Shown: positions 16,385 to 25,406 of the stretch, one piece after another | Position numbering within the stretch: the first letter of the stretch is position 1 | Layout: each line of letters starts with the position of its first letter | Assembly (NCBI GenBank): GCA_019449595.1 | Contig: JAGRPL010000010.1 | Span: 62,001 to 126,000 of the forward strand | Length of the DNA stretch: 64,000 nucleotides | Source: Rhodoferax sp. | GTDB lineage: Bacteria > Pseudomonadota > Gammaproteobacteria > Burkholderiales > Burkholderiaceae_C | Direction of reading: 5' to 3' | The notes under the pieces: generated by a model | Databases searched by the model: none | What the model was told of the DNA's origin: nothing | Seen by the model: only the letters and a program-made list of their open reading frames with translations | Made by a program: the position numbers and the translations under genes

Positions 16385-18217
16385 ATGGCCACCAAAGACG
16401 ATCGCCCGGGTCTGCTGTCGAAGATGGCGATGTTTGTTCGCAACCCGACCAAGGACTGGTCGGAGTTGGAACGGCTTGAGCCTGAGCAGGAAAGCGGCTA
16501 CGACAAGCAGGCGCTCAAGGCAATGATTGAGCGCAAGCGGCAAAACGATTTTGTCCGCAAGCGGGAGTTTGACCAGCTGCGCAAGTTGCGCAGCCGCGAT
16601 GCCGCTGCCGTGAGCGGCGTGGCACGGCCATCGGTGTTCCAGTCCAGCTTGACCACCGACCAGGACGGGCGTGCCGTGACGCTGAAAAAAATCGATGAGA
16701 TCGAGGCCCAGATGTCCCGGCAGTGGTGGAAAGGCAAGCAGGAAGCCGCCGCCACCACCCAGAACGCGGGTCTGGTCGCCGACGGCCAGCCGCCCATTGA
16801 CTTCCTCTTGCAAACCGTTCCCCCGGACCCCACGACGCTGTCCTCAGCAGGCTCGCAGAGCTACTCTGCCACCATGCCGTCGAATCTGGGGTTCTCCGGC
16901 TCGCAATCGGGTTCCGCGGAGTTTGTGCCCACCCAGATGGGGGCCGGCATGCTCCCTCCGGTGTCAACCCATGTGCCGCTGACGCGCGGGTCCGTGCCGG
17001 CGGCTGCCGCGTTGCCAGCGGCCAGCGTGCCGGGGGCGGGTTTCGCGCCGTCACCGCCGGATTTTTCCACCTCCGGGCTGTTTGCTATGGAGACCTCCGA
17101 CAGCATGGCGACCGATCCGGATCTGGAAGAAGCAGCGATCCGCTTTGCCAATGGGGACGATGCCGGCGCCGAAAACGGCCTGCTGGACGCATTGCGGGGC
17201 GACATCGCCCTGCCAGACGCTGCGTTCTCCTGGGCGGCGGCCTTGCTGGACCTGTACCGCGCCACCCACAACCGCGCCGGGTTTGACCGGGCCGTGAAGG
17301 AGTTTGCGATCTATTTCGACAATGTGGTTCCGGTCTGGGCGCCCATTGGTGATGCGCGCGGCGCGGACGGGGGCGTGGCGCCGCCGGTGCCGGCGGTGGG
17401 TGTTGCCGCTGCGGCTTCCTATCCGGACAGCGATGCCATTTGGGAAAGCCCTTCGGAACTGACGGCGCAGGCCATGGAGAACCTGCGCGAGGCCATGGCG
17501 GCCAACCCCATGCCGTGGCATCTCGGCTGGTCGCGGCTGGTGCGCATCACGCCGGGCGCCATGCCCTTGCTGGCGGGCCTCTTCAGCAGCCTGTGCGACG
17601 AGCCGGTGGTTCTGCGTTTCAGCGGCATGGACCGTCTGGTGCAGGCCTTGCGCGCGATGATGCCCTCCGGCGACCGCAGCGTGCCACCCGCCTGGTGGGC
17701 AGTCCGCCTGAACGTGCTGCGCACCATGCAGCTGCAGGACGAATTCGAGCTGGTGGCGCTGGACTACTGTGTGACCTATGAAGTGTCACCACCGGCGTGG
17801 GAAAAAGCCCGCTGCCAGTTTGCCGATGTGGCCGCGGCCAATGCCAATACCGCGCCCATGCGCGTCGAGACAGGGGACTGGGGAACCGGCTTCAACCTGG
17901 AGCCGACAGCCCCCATGGGGCTGGAAGCCGGTACGGCCAGCACCCGCAAGCTGCGGGGCCTGGTGCAGGGAGATGCCACGCAGGCGCTGGCCGGCTTGGA
18001 AGAGGGGGGGCGCCGCCCGGGGGATCGCATCATCGTGGCCTGCGACGAACTGGTCCGCGTGGACTTTTCTGCGGCGGGCAGCATCCTCAACTGGGTGGCC
18101 ATGCGCCAGTCGGAAGGGTGCCATGTCCAGTTCCGCGATGTGCACCGGCTGGTGGCAGCCTTTTTCAACGTCATCGGCATCAGTGAGCACGCACGGGTGG
18201 TCCCGCGGCCCCTGTAG
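16385..18217 (+). CDS. STAS-domain-containing protein, 610 aa
   Basis: An unusual large protein. The N-terminus (MATKDDRPGLLSKMAMFVRNPTKDWSELE) is conserved-looking, followed by a basic region (about residues 45-75), a low-complexity Ser/Pro/Ala/Gly linker (about 150-230), helical repeats (about 240-480), and a C-terminal STAS-like domain (GDRIIVACDELVRVDFSAAGSILNWV, VIGISEHARV, about 545-605). STAS domains are anti-sigma antagonist or phospho-switch modules. No kinase partner is encoded nearby. It lies between dksA and hslV and has its own possible promoter. Function unknown; the STAS call rests on pattern and is moderate. Confidence 0.75.
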   Translation: MATKDDRPGLLSKMAMFVRNPTKDWSELERLEPEQESGYDKQALKAMIERKRQNDFVRKREFDQLRKLRSRDAAAVSGVARPSVFQSSLTTDQDGRAVTLKKIDEIEAQMSRQWWKGKQEAAATTQNAGLVADGQPPIDFLLQTVPPDPTTLSSAGSQSYSATMPSNLGFSGSQSGSAEFVPTQMGAGMLPPVSTHVPLTRGSVPAAAALPAASVPGAGFAPSPPDFSTSGLFAMETSDSMATDPDLEEAAIRFANGDDAGAENGLLDALRGDIALPDAAFSWAAALLDLYRATHNRAGFDRAVKEFAIYFDNVVPVWAPIGDARGADGGVAPPVPAVGVAAAASYPDSDAIWESPSELTAQAMENLREAMAANPMPWHLGWSRLVRITPGAMPLLAGLFSSLCDEPVVLRFSGMDRLVQALRAMMPSGDRSVPPAWWAVRLNVLRTMQLQDEFELVALDYCVTYEVSPPAWEKARCQFADVAAANANTAPMRVETGDWGTGFNLEPTAPMGLEAGTASTRKLRGLVQGDATQALAGLEEGGRRPGDRIIVACDELVRVDFSAAGSILNWVAMRQSEGCHVQFRDVHRLVAAFFNVIGISEHARVVPRPL

Positions 18218-18256
18218 TTGCACGGCTTTTTGCCGATGGCAAGGCGGTATATGACT

Positions 18257-18283
18257 CTTGTATTTCGGGAATCTGCCCGAACC
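18257..18283 (+). promoter_or_regulatory. Possible sigma-32 heat-shock promoter for hslVU
   Basis: CTTGTAT, a 12-bp spacer and CCCGAAC resemble the heat-shock consensus CTTGAAA-N11-16-CCCCAT. The position, just upstream of hslV, fits the known sigma-32 control of hslVU in enterobacteria. Confidence 0.35.
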
Positions 18284-18292
18284 TAGGAACTT

Positions 18293-18841
18293 ATGGATGC
18301 ATTTCACGGCACGACCATCATCAGCGTGCGTCGTAAAACCCCGCAAGGGTATTCGGTGGCCATTGGCGGCGACGGGCAGGTGACCCTTGGCAATATCGTG
18401 GTCAAGGGCACGGCCCGCAAGGTGCGTAAGCTCCACCACGGCAAGGTGCTGGCAGGTTTTGCCGGCGCGACGGCCGACGCCTTCACCCTGTTTGAGCGCT
18501 TTGAAGCCAAGCTGGAGAAGCACCAGGGCCACCTGGTGCGTGCTGCCATCGAGTTGACCAAGGACTGGCGCACCGACCGCGTGCTGCGCCGCCTGGAAGC
18601 CATGCTGGCTGTGGCGGACCGTGACGCGTCTCTCATCATCACCGGCAACGGAGATGTGCTGGAGCCGGAAAATGGCATTGTCACCATCGGGTCGGGCGGC
18701 GCGTACGCGCAGGCAGCGGCCGTGGCCCTGCTCAACCACACGGAGCTGACGGCGGCCGATATCGTCAAGCGCTCGCTGGAAATTGCGGGTGAGTTGTGCA
18801 TCTACACCAACATGCAGCACACGATCGAAACTCTGGATTGA
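18293..18841 (+). CDS. hslV: ATP-dependent protease HslVU, peptidase subunit
   Basis: A 182-residue N-terminal nucleophile protease. After the short propeptide MDAFHG comes [41 protein letters not shown], in which the first Thr of the mature protein is the nucleophile. [35 protein letters not shown] is the conserved beta core. HslV forms a dodecamer that is gated by HslU in the cytoplasm and removes damaged or regulatory proteins. hslU follows eight bases after the stop. Confidence 0.97.
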   Translation: MDAFHGTTIISVRRKTPQGYSVAIGGDGQVTLGNIVVKGTARKVRKLHHGKVLAGFAGATADAFTLFERFEAKLEKHQGHLVRAAIELTKDWRTDRVLRRLEAMLAVADRDASLIITGNGDVLEPENGIVTIGSGGAYAQAAAVALLNHTELTAADIVKRSLEIAGELCIYTNMQHTIETLD

Positions 18842-18849
18842 ACACCGAC

Positions 18850-20175
18850 ATGACACCGCAGGATATCGTCGCCGAGCTCGACAAACACATCGTGGGCCAG
18901 AGCCAGGCCAAGCGGGCGGTGGCCATCGCCCTGCGCAACCGCTGGCGCCGCCAGCAGGTCGAGGCCGGCTTGCGGGCAGAAATCACGCCCAAGAATATTC
19001 TGATGATTGGTCCCACCGGCGTCGGAAAAACCGAGATTGCCCGCCGCCTGGCCCGTCTGGCCGATGCGCCGTTCATCAAGGTGGAGGCCACCAAGTTCAC
19101 CGAGGTGGGGTATGTCGGCAAAGATGTGGATGCCATCATCCGGGACCTGGCCGACATCGCGGTCAAGCAGACGCGTGAGGCCGAAAAGACGAAAGTGCGT
19201 GCCCGCGCGGAAGATGCGGCCGAGGACCGCATTCTGGACATTCTGATCCCGCCGCCCCGCACCGAGTTCGGTGTGACATCCGCCACCGATACGCCGGAGA
19301 GCACCGCGCGCCAGACATTCCGCAAGAAATTGCGGGAAGGTCAGCTGGCCGACCGCGAAATCGAGATTGATGTGGCGCAGGCCATGCCCCAACTGGAGGT
19401 CATGGGCCCGCCCGGCATGGAAGAAATGACGGAGCAGCTGCGGGGCATGTTTGGCCAGCTGGGGCAGCAGAAGAAGCAGACGCGCAAACTGAAGATCAGC
19501 GAGGCGCACAAGTTGCTGGTCGACGAGGAAGCCGCCAAGCTGGTGAACGAAGACGACATCAAGACCCAGGCGCTGCACCTGCTGGAGCAAAACGGTATTG
19601 TCTTCATCGACGAAATTGACAAGGTCACCTCGCGCAGCGAGGGCAGTGGCGCCGAGGTGTCCCGCCAGGGCGTTCAGCGCGATCTGCTGCCCCTGGTGGA
19701 GGGAACCACGGTGTCCACCAAATACGGCGTCGTCAAGACGGACCATATCCTGTTTGTCGCCTCGGGCGCCTTTCACCTGAGCAAACCCAGCGACCTGATT
19801 CCCGAGTTGCAGGGGCGCTTTCCCATCCGGGTGGAGTTGCAGTCGCTGTCGGTAGACGATTTCGAAGCCATCCTGATGCAGACCCACGCGTCGCTGGTCA
19901 AGCAGTACCAGGCCTTGCTGGCCACCGAACAGGTGACCCTGGAGTTCACTCCGGACGGCATCACGCGGTTGGCGCAGATTGCATTCGAAGTCAATGAACG
20001 CATAGAGAACATCGGTGCGCGCCGTCTGGCCACCGTCATGGAGCGGCTGCTCGACGATGTGAGTTTTGATGCCGCCGCGCTGGCGGGGCAAACCGTCCGG
20101 ATCGACGCGCCGTATGTGGATGCGCGGCTGGGGGAACTCAGCCAGAACGAGGATCTCTCCCGTTACATTTTGTAA
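18850..20175 (+). CDS. hslU: ATP-dependent protease HslVU, ATPase subunit
   Basis: A 441-residue Clp/AAA+ unfoldase. [34 protein letters not shown] is the standard start; the track ORF adds 18 upstream residues in the hslV end. Walker A is [17 protein letters not shown] (about residue 57), the pore motif is GYVG (about 91), the I-domain spans about 110-240, Walker B is [10 protein letters not shown] (about 252), and the sensor-2 arginine is in [14 protein letters not shown]. The C-terminal SRYIL tail that docks into HslV is present. Co-transcribed with hslV. Confidence 0.97.
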   Translation: MTPQDIVAELDKHIVGQSQAKRAVAIALRNRWRRQQVEAGLRAEITPKNILMIGPTGVGKTEIARRLARLADAPFIKVEATKFTEVGYVGKDVDAIIRDLADIAVKQTREAEKTKVRARAEDAAEDRILDILIPPPRTEFGVTSATDTPESTARQTFRKKLREGQLADREIEIDVAQAMPQLEVMGPPGMEEMTEQLRGMFGQLGQQKKQTRKLKISEAHKLLVDEEAAKLVNEDDIKTQALHLLEQNGIVFIDEIDKVTSRSEGSGAEVSRQGVQRDLLPLVEGTTVSTKYGVVKTDHILFVASGAFHLSKPSDLIPELQGRFPIRVELQSLSVDDFEAILMQTHASLVKQYQALLATEQVTLEFTPDGITRLAQIAFEVNERIENIGARRLATVMERLLDDVSFDAAALAGQTVRIDAPYVDARLGELSQNEDLSRYIL

Positions 20176-20326
20176 ACGCGTGCCAGCCAGGGCGCGTGAC
20201 GTGCTTCAAGCGTTACTTTCATTGCCGGCGCTAAGTGCTTAATTTAGAACGTTTTTTGCTGTCCATTTGACTTCAAAATCGCCTCTAAGTCCTTGATTTC
20301 ATTGGAAAAATTTCTCGCAGGCCCCC

Positions 20327-20354
20327 TTGCAAGCTGCACATTTGCTGATACAGT
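20327..20354 (+). promoter_or_regulatory. Putative mra promoter of the dcw cluster
   Basis: TTGCAA (20327-20332), a 16-bp spacer and TACAGT (20349-20354) form a moderate sigma-70 promoter. Its -10 and start overlap the MraZ boxes. Other A/T-rich candidates in 20220-20300 (for example TTGACT at 20267) cannot be excluded. Confidence 0.4.
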
Positions 20355-20391
20355 GCAAAAAAGTGCAATTTAGTGGTGAAAAGTGTCTCTA
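20352..20391 (+). promoter_or_regulatory. MraZ operator: four AGTG boxes at 10-bp period
   Basis: AGTGC (20352), AGTGC (20362), AGTGG (20372) and AGTGT (20382) are spaced exactly 10 bp apart, 45 bp before the mraZ start. MraZ is known to bind tandem short G/T-rich boxes with a 10-bp period upstream of its own gene; here the box core is AGTG rather than the TGGG known from E. coli. Confidence 0.75.
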
Positions 20392-20435
20392 CGTAGGCCT
20401 TTTCATATGGACGTGCAAAAAAAGGGTGGTCTGCG

Positions 20436-20864
20436 GTGTTTCAAGGGGCTTCGTCTCTCAGTCTCGATGCGAAGGGAAGGCTTAGTGTGCCGACCCGGCA
20501 CCGTGACGTCCTGAGCGCCACTGCCGCCGGTCAACTCACCATCACCAAGCATCCGCACGGCTGTCTCATGGTGTTTCCGCGCCCCGAGTGGGAGAAGTTC
20601 CGCGAGCGCATTGCCGCGTTGCCGATGTCGGCCCAGTGGTGGAAGCGCATTTTTCTCGGCAATGCCATGGATGTGGAAATGGATGCCACGGGGCGCGTGC
20701 TGGTCTCCCCGGAGTTGCGCGAGGCCGCCGGCATTGCCAAGGACACCATGCTGCTGGGCATGGGCAACCACTTCGAGCTGTGGGACAAGGCCACCTACGA
20801 TGCCCAGGAAGCGAAGGCCATGCAGGGCGAAATGCCCGATGTCTTCAAGGACTTTTCCTTTTAG
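20436..20864 (+). CDS. mraZ: Transcriptional regulator MraZ
   Basis: A 142-residue double AbrB-like protein. The start codon is GTG, giving [26 protein letters not shown], the universal MraZ N-terminus; the second domain repeats the motif as [24 protein letters not shown]. MraZ forms ring-shaped oligomers that bind repeats in the mra promoter and repress the dcw cluster. It is the first gene of the 16-gene cluster, ending 9 bp before rsmH. Confidence 0.96.
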   Translation: MFQGASSLSLDAKGRLSVPTRHRDVLSATAAGQLTITKHPHGCLMVFPRPEWEKFRERIAALPMSAQWWKRIFLGNAMDVEMDATGRVLVSPELREAAGIAKDTMLLGMGNHFELWDKATYDAQEAKAMQGEMPDVFKDFSF

Positions 20865-20873
20865 GACGCGGCG

Positions 20874-21809
20874 GTGGAAACTCCATGGACCCACTCCACC
20901 GTATTGTTGAACGAAGCTGTCGATGCGTTGTTCAACAATGAGCCGGATGCCGAGCAATCTGCTGCGGACGGCACTTACGTCGACGCCACATTTGGCCGCG
21001 GCGGACATTCCCGTCTCATCCTCTCCCGTCTGTCGCCCCTGGGGCGCCTGATTGCCTTTGACCGAGACCCGGATGCCGTCGCCGTGGCCAATGCCATAGA
21101 CGACGAGCGGTTCTCCATCCGCCACGCATCGTTTTCGCACCTCAACGAACTGCCCGGCAACAGCGTGGCCGGCGTGCTGATGGATCTGGGCGTGAGTTCG
21201 CCCCAGATCGACAACCCGGTGCGGGGTTTCAGTTTCCGTTTCGAAGGTCCGCTGGACATGCGGATGGATACCACCCGAGGGGAGAGTGTGGCCCAGTGGC
21301 TGGCGACGGCCGAGACAGATCAGATCGCGGAGGTGATACGTGAATATGGTGAAGAACGGTTTGCTGGCCCCATTGCAAAGGCGATTGTTGCTCGCCGACA
21401 GGAACGGGGCCCAATTTCAACCACCACTGAGCTGGCCCAGCTCGTGGCTGACACGGTCAAAACCCGCGAGCCGGGCCAGAACCCTGCAACGCGCACATTT
21501 CAGGCTTTTCGGATTTTCATCAACGCCGAGCTTGAAGAGCTGCAACAAGCGCTAGAAACCAGCCTGGATGTGCTGCAGCCGGGCGGGCGCCTTGTCGTCA
21601 TCAGCTTCCATTCGCTGGAGGACCGGATCGTCAAGCAGTTCATTGCCAAGCACTCGCGCGATGCGTACGACCGGCGGGCGCCGTTTGCCCTGCCCAAGGT
21701 CATGAAACTCAAGGCCCTGGATCGCATCAAGCCCAGTGCGGATGAAGTGGGCGGCAATGCCCGTTCCCGCAGCGCCATCATGCGTGTGGCGCAGAGGACC
21801 ACGGCATGA
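20874..21809 (+). CDS. rsmH: 16S rRNA (cytosine(1402)-N4)-methyltransferase
   Basis: A 311-residue methyltransferase (MraW). [14 protein letters not shown] at the N-terminus, [16 protein letters not shown] (SAM motif I), [33 protein letters not shown] and the C-terminal [17 protein letters not shown] are all diagnostic. The start is GTG. It modifies C1402 in the ribosomal P site. It overlaps ftsL by four bases. MraW normally occupies this second position in dcw clusters. Confidence 0.97.
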   Translation: METPWTHSTVLLNEAVDALFNNEPDAEQSAADGTYVDATFGRGGHSRLILSRLSPLGRLIAFDRDPDAVAVANAIDDERFSIRHASFSHLNELPGNSVAGVLMDLGVSSPQIDNPVRGFSFRFEGPLDMRMDTTRGESVAQWLATAETDQIAEVIREYGEERFAGPIAKAIVARRQERGPISTTTELAQLVADTVKTREPGQNPATRTFQAFRIFINAELEELQQALETSLDVLQPGGRLVVISFHSLEDRIVKQFIAKHSRDAYDRRAPFALPKVMKLKALDRIKPSADEVGGNARSRSAIMRVAQRTTA

Positions 21810-22138
21810 TCCGCCTCAACCTGGTGCTGCTGCTGGCCGTGCTGGCCAGTGCCTTCTATCTGGTCAACGTCCAGTACGAATCGCGTCGCCTGTTCGCGGA
21901 GCTGGACAAGGCCCATACCGAGGCCCGACGCCTGGATGTGGAGCGCGAGCGTCTGCAGGTGGAAAAGCGGGCCCAGGCCACGCCGGCGCGCGTGGAGCGG
22001 CTGGCGCGCGAGAAGCTGGAGATGCGCCAAGCCACGCCGGGTATCACCACCTACGTGACATATTCCGCGCCGCCTGCATCCCAGGCCGCGCCGCCGGTTT
22101 CGCCGGGAGATGCCGTGGCCAGGGGGGCCAGCCCGTGA
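21806..22138 (+). CDS. ftsL: Cell division protein FtsL
   Basis: A 110-residue bitopic membrane protein: a transmembrane helix at residues 3-21 ([20 protein letters not shown]) followed by a periplasmic leucine-zipper-like coiled coil ([28 protein letters not shown]) and a Pro/Ala tail. FtsL complexes with FtsB and FtsQ and activates FtsWI. It is identified by position between rsmH and ftsI and by topology, since the family has little sequence conservation. Its stop overlaps the ftsI GTG. Confidence 0.92.
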   Translation: MIRLNLVLLLAVLASAFYLVNVQYESRRLFAELDKAHTEARRLDVERERLQVEKRAQATPARVERLAREKLEMRQATPGITTYVTYSAPPASQAAPPVSPGDAVARGASP

Positions 22139-23877
22139 GCCGCAGCATCCAATACACCTCCAGCCCCTTGCTGGCCAGCCGCACCCCGGTCTGGCGCAGC
22201 AAGTTTGTCGTTGGGGCCATCGCCTTCGCATTCTGCGGGCTGGCGGCGCGCGCCGCCTATATCCAGGTGCTGGGCAATGATTTTTTTCAGCGCCAGGGTG
22301 AGGTGCGGTTTGCGCGCACCCTGGAGCTGCCGGCCAACCGGGGGCGCATCCTCGATCGCAACGGTCTTATCCTGGCGTCCAGCGTGCCGTCGCCCAGCAT
22401 CTGGGCGATTCCGGAAGACGTGAACATTGACAAGGCCCAGTTGCAAAGCCTGGCCCGGCTGCTGGAGATGCCCGCCGGCGAGTTGTCCCGGAAGCTGGAG
22501 AACGAAGACAAGACCTTCGTATGGCTGAAACGCCAGGTGGACGAGTCGGTGGCACGCCAGATTGCAGCGCTCAACATCAAGGGCATTTACCAGCGCAAGG
22601 AGTACCGGCGCGAGTACCCGGAGGGCGAGTCCGCGGTGCATGTCGTGGGCTTCACCAACGTGGAAGACCGCGGGCAGGAGGGGGTGGAGCTGGCCTTCAA
22701 CAAGGAGCTGGCGGGACGCAACGGGTCGCGCCGCGTGATCAAGGACCGTCTGGGCCGCGTGGTGGAAGACGTGGGCGACCAGATTCCTCCGGTGGAAGGC
22801 AAGGACCTCCAGCTCAGCATCGACAGCAAGGTGCAGTTCTTTGCCTACCAGAAATTGCGCGAAGCCGTGCTCGACAACAAGGCCAAGGCTGGCAGCGTGG
22901 TGGTGCTCGACGCCATCAGCGGCGAAGTCCTGGCGCTGACCAACTACCCCAGCTACAACCCCGGCAAGCGGCGCAACCTCAGCGGTGAGCAACTGCGCAA
23001 CCGGGCATTGACCGATACCTTCGAGCCCGGTTCCGTGATGAAACCCTTCACCATCGGGCTGGGGCTGGAGACCGGGCGCGTCACGCCCAACACCATCATC
23101 GACACCGGCAACGGCCACCTCACCATCACCGGTTCCACCATTTCCGACTCCCACCCCAACGGCGTGTTGACGGTGGAGGGGGTGATCCAGAAGTCGAGCA
23201 ACGTGGGCACGACCAAGATCGCCATGCAGATGCAGCCGCGCGAAATGTGGGAGCTGTTCACCCAGGCCGGTTTCGGGCAAAAGCCGCAGATCAGTTTCCC
23301 CGGCGTGGTGTCGGGCCGGCTACGCCCCTACAAGACCTGGCGGCCCATCGAGCAGGCCACCATGTCGTACGGCTACGGCCTGTCAGCGTCGTTGTTCCAG
23401 ATGGCCCGTTCCTACACCGTGTTCTCGCACGATGGCGAGATCATTCCGGCCACGCTGCTGCGCAATACCGAACCCGCCGTGGGGGTTCCGGTGCTGTCGG
23501 CGCGCACCGCCCGACAGGTGCGCAAGATGCTGCAAATGGCGGCAGGCCCCGGGGGTACCGGGCAAAAGGCGCAGACCATTGGCTATTCGGTCGGTGGCAA
23601 ATCGGGCACCGCCTACAAGCAAATCGGTAAGGGTTATGGAAGCGACAAGAACCGCAAGTACCGCGGCTGGTTTGTGGGCATGGCCCCGATTGACAGCCCC
23701 CGCATTGTGGTGGCCGTGATGATCGATGAGCCCAGCGCCGGCAAGTACTTTGGCGGGGATGTGGCAGCGCCGGTTTTCAGTGAAACCGTGCAGCAGACCT
23801 TGCGCATTCTGGGCGTGCAGCCCGACATGGCCGTGCGGCCGCAGATCGTGTCGCAGGTCGTGGAGGAGAGCTTCTGA
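22135..23877 (+). CDS. ftsI: Septal peptidoglycan transpeptidase FtsI (PBP3)
   Basis: A 580-residue class B penicillin-binding protein. A short cytoplasmic tail and one transmembrane helix (KFVVGAIAFAFCGLAARAAYI) precede the pedestal domain (LPANRGRILDRNGLILASS) and the transpeptidase domain with the active serine in EPGSVMKPF (Ser about 300), the SSN motif (QKSSNVGTTK) and GKSGTAYK (Lys about 489). The start is the GTG at 22135, overlapping ftsL as GTGA; the track ORF's upstream extension is out of frame with ftsL. It cross-links septal peptidoglycan with FtsW. Confidence 0.97.
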   Translation: MSRSIQYTSSPLLASRTPVWRSKFVVGAIAFAFCGLAARAAYIQVLGNDFFQRQGEVRFARTLELPANRGRILDRNGLILASSVPSPSIWAIPEDVNIDKAQLQSLARLLEMPAGELSRKLENEDKTFVWLKRQVDESVARQIAALNIKGIYQRKEYRREYPEGESAVHVVGFTNVEDRGQEGVELAFNKELAGRNGSRRVIKDRLGRVVEDVGDQIPPVEGKDLQLSIDSKVQFFAYQKLREAVLDNKAKAGSVVVLDAISGEVLALTNYPSYNPGKRRNLSGEQLRNRALTDTFEPGSVMKPFTIGLGLETGRVTPNTIIDTGNGHLTITGSTISDSHPNGVLTVEGVIQKSSNVGTTKIAMQMQPREMWELFTQAGFGQKPQISFPGVVSGRLRPYKTWRPIEQATMSYGYGLSASLFQMARSYTVFSHDGEIIPATLLRNTEPAVGVPVLSARTARQVRKMLQMAAGPGGTGQKAQTIGYSVGGKSGTAYKQIGKGYGSDKNRKYRGWFVGMAPIDSPRIVVAVMIDEPSAGKYFGGDVAAPVFSETVQQTLRILGVQPDMAVRPQIVSQVVEESF

Positions 23878-25406
23878 TGGTGCTGCTCCACACGCCCGCC
23901 CAGGCCGCGCAATGGTTGCGCCAGCGCGTCACGGGCACCTTGCGCTCCGACAGCCGCCAGCTGGCGCCGGGCGACGGCTTCATTGCCTGGCCGGGTGCCG
24001 CGGTGGATGCGCGCCAGTTCGTGGCCGGAGTCCTGCAGCGGGGGGCGGCGGCCTGCCTGGTGGAAAGTGACGGTCTGGCCCCCTTTGGCCTGACCGATGA
24101 ACGCGTTGGCAGCTATGCCGGCCTCAAATCCGACACCGGAGCCATTGCCGCCGAGTTCTTTGCGCACCCCTCCCGCCAGTTGGCCGTGGTGGCGGTCACC
24201 GGAACGAACGGCAAGACCTCCACGGCCTGGTGGCTGGCACAGGCCTTGTCGGCCTTGCCGGCGGCACAGGCCCTGCCATGCGGGGTGATCGGCACCCTGG
24301 GTGTGGGGCGTCCGCCGGCCGCAGACCAGGATGCGAAGGATGCGGCCGTCATCTCCACCGGCCTGACCACGCCGGACCCGGTGCTGCTGCAGCGAACCTT
24401 GCGCCAGTTCGTGGACGACGGGCTGCGGGCCTGTGCCATGGAGGCGTCCTCCATCGGTGTCGCAGAGCGCCGGCTGGACGGCACGCAGATCCGCGTTGCA
24501 GTGTTCACCAATCTGACGCAGGACCACCTGGATTACCACGGCACCATGGAGGCCTACTGGCAAGCCAAATGCCAGCTGTTCGCCTGGGCAGGCCTAGCCA
24601 GCGCCGTGATCAACCTGGACGACGTCCGGGGGCTGGAGCTGGCGCAATCGCTGGCGGGCACCGCGCTGGATGTCTGGACCGTTTCCTGCCAGCGCCCGGC
24701 TCGTCTGCAGGCGCGCAATATCGCATACGACGCGCAGGGCCTGCGCTTTGACGTGGTGGAGGGAGAGCACACCCAGGTGCTGCACACGCGCATGATCGGG
24801 ACCTACAACGTTTCCAATCTGCTGGGGGTGCTGGCGGCCATGCGCAGCCTGGGCGTGCCGCTGGCCGCCGCCGTGCAGGCCTGCGCGGCCCTGCATCCCG
24901 TGCCGGGCCGTATGGAGTGCCTGGGGGAAGCCGGAGAGCCGCTGGTGGCTGTGGACTACGCCCATACCCCGGACGCGTTGGGCCATGCCCTGGCGGCCTT
25001 GCGGCCGCTTGCGGCGCAACGTGGCGGCCGCTTGTGGTGCGTGTTTGGCTGCGGTGGTGACCGTGATGCCTCCAAGCGCCCGCTGATGGGCGCCATTGCT
25101 GCACAGAATGCGGACCAGGTGGTGGTGACCAGCGACAACCCCCGCAGCGAGAAGCCGGAAATCATCCTGGCGCAGATTCTGCTGGGGCTGCCGCAGGACC
25201 ACGCCGTGGAAGTGCAGGTGGACCGGGCGCTTGCCATTGCGGACGCCGTGGCGCGGGCGCAGGCGCAGGACGTCATCCTGCTGGCCGGCAAAGGACATGA
25301 GGACACGCAGGAGATTGCGGGCGTCAAGTATCCCTTTTCCGATCGCAGCCACGCCGAGCAGGCCCTGCGCCAGCGGCGCCAGCGCGGGCCGGAGGTGCAG
25401 CCATGA
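23877..25406 (+). CDS. murE: UDP-N-acetylmuramoyl-L-alanyl-D-glutamate--2,6-diaminopimelate ligase
   Basis: A 509-residue Mur ligase. The ATP loop is VAVTGTNGKTSTAWWLAQ (about residue 108), the central domain has [21 protein letters not shown] with the carbamylated-lysine region, and the C-terminal domain has VTSDNPRSEKPEIIL; DNPR selects meso-diaminopimelate, matching dapF in the same window. ATP-dependent, cytoplasmic, third amino-acid addition of the stem peptide. The start overlaps the ftsI stop by one base (TGATG). Confidence 0.97.
   Translation: MVLLHTPAQAAQWLRQRVTGTLRSDSRQLAPGDGFIAWPGAAVDARQFVAGVLQRGAAACLVESDGLAPFGLTDERVGSYAGLKSDTGAIAAEFFAHPSRQLAVVAVTGTNGKTSTAWWLAQALSALPAAQALPCGVIGTLGVGRPPAADQDAKDAAVISTGLTTPDPVLLQRTLRQFVDDGLRACAMEASSIGVAERRLDGTQIRVAVFTNLTQDHLDYHGTMEAYWQAKCQLFAWAGLASAVINLDDVRGLELAQSLAGTALDVWTVSCQRPARLQARNIAYDAQGLRFDVVEGEHTQVLHTRMIGTYNVSNLLGVLAAMRSLGVPLAAAVQACAALHPVPGRMECLGEAGEPLVAVDYAHTPDALGHALAALRPLAAQRGGRLWCVFGCGGDRDASKRPLMGAIAAQNADQVVVTSDNPRSEKPEIILAQILLGLPQDHAVEVQVDRALAIADAVARAQAQDVILLAGKGHEDTQEIAGVKYPFSDRSHAEQALRQRRQRGPEVQP

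Noticed and set aside
18230-18242. Terminator after the STAS gene (TTGCC-gat-GGCAA)
   Set aside because: A short 5-bp stem with no downstream T-run; the T residues lie before it.
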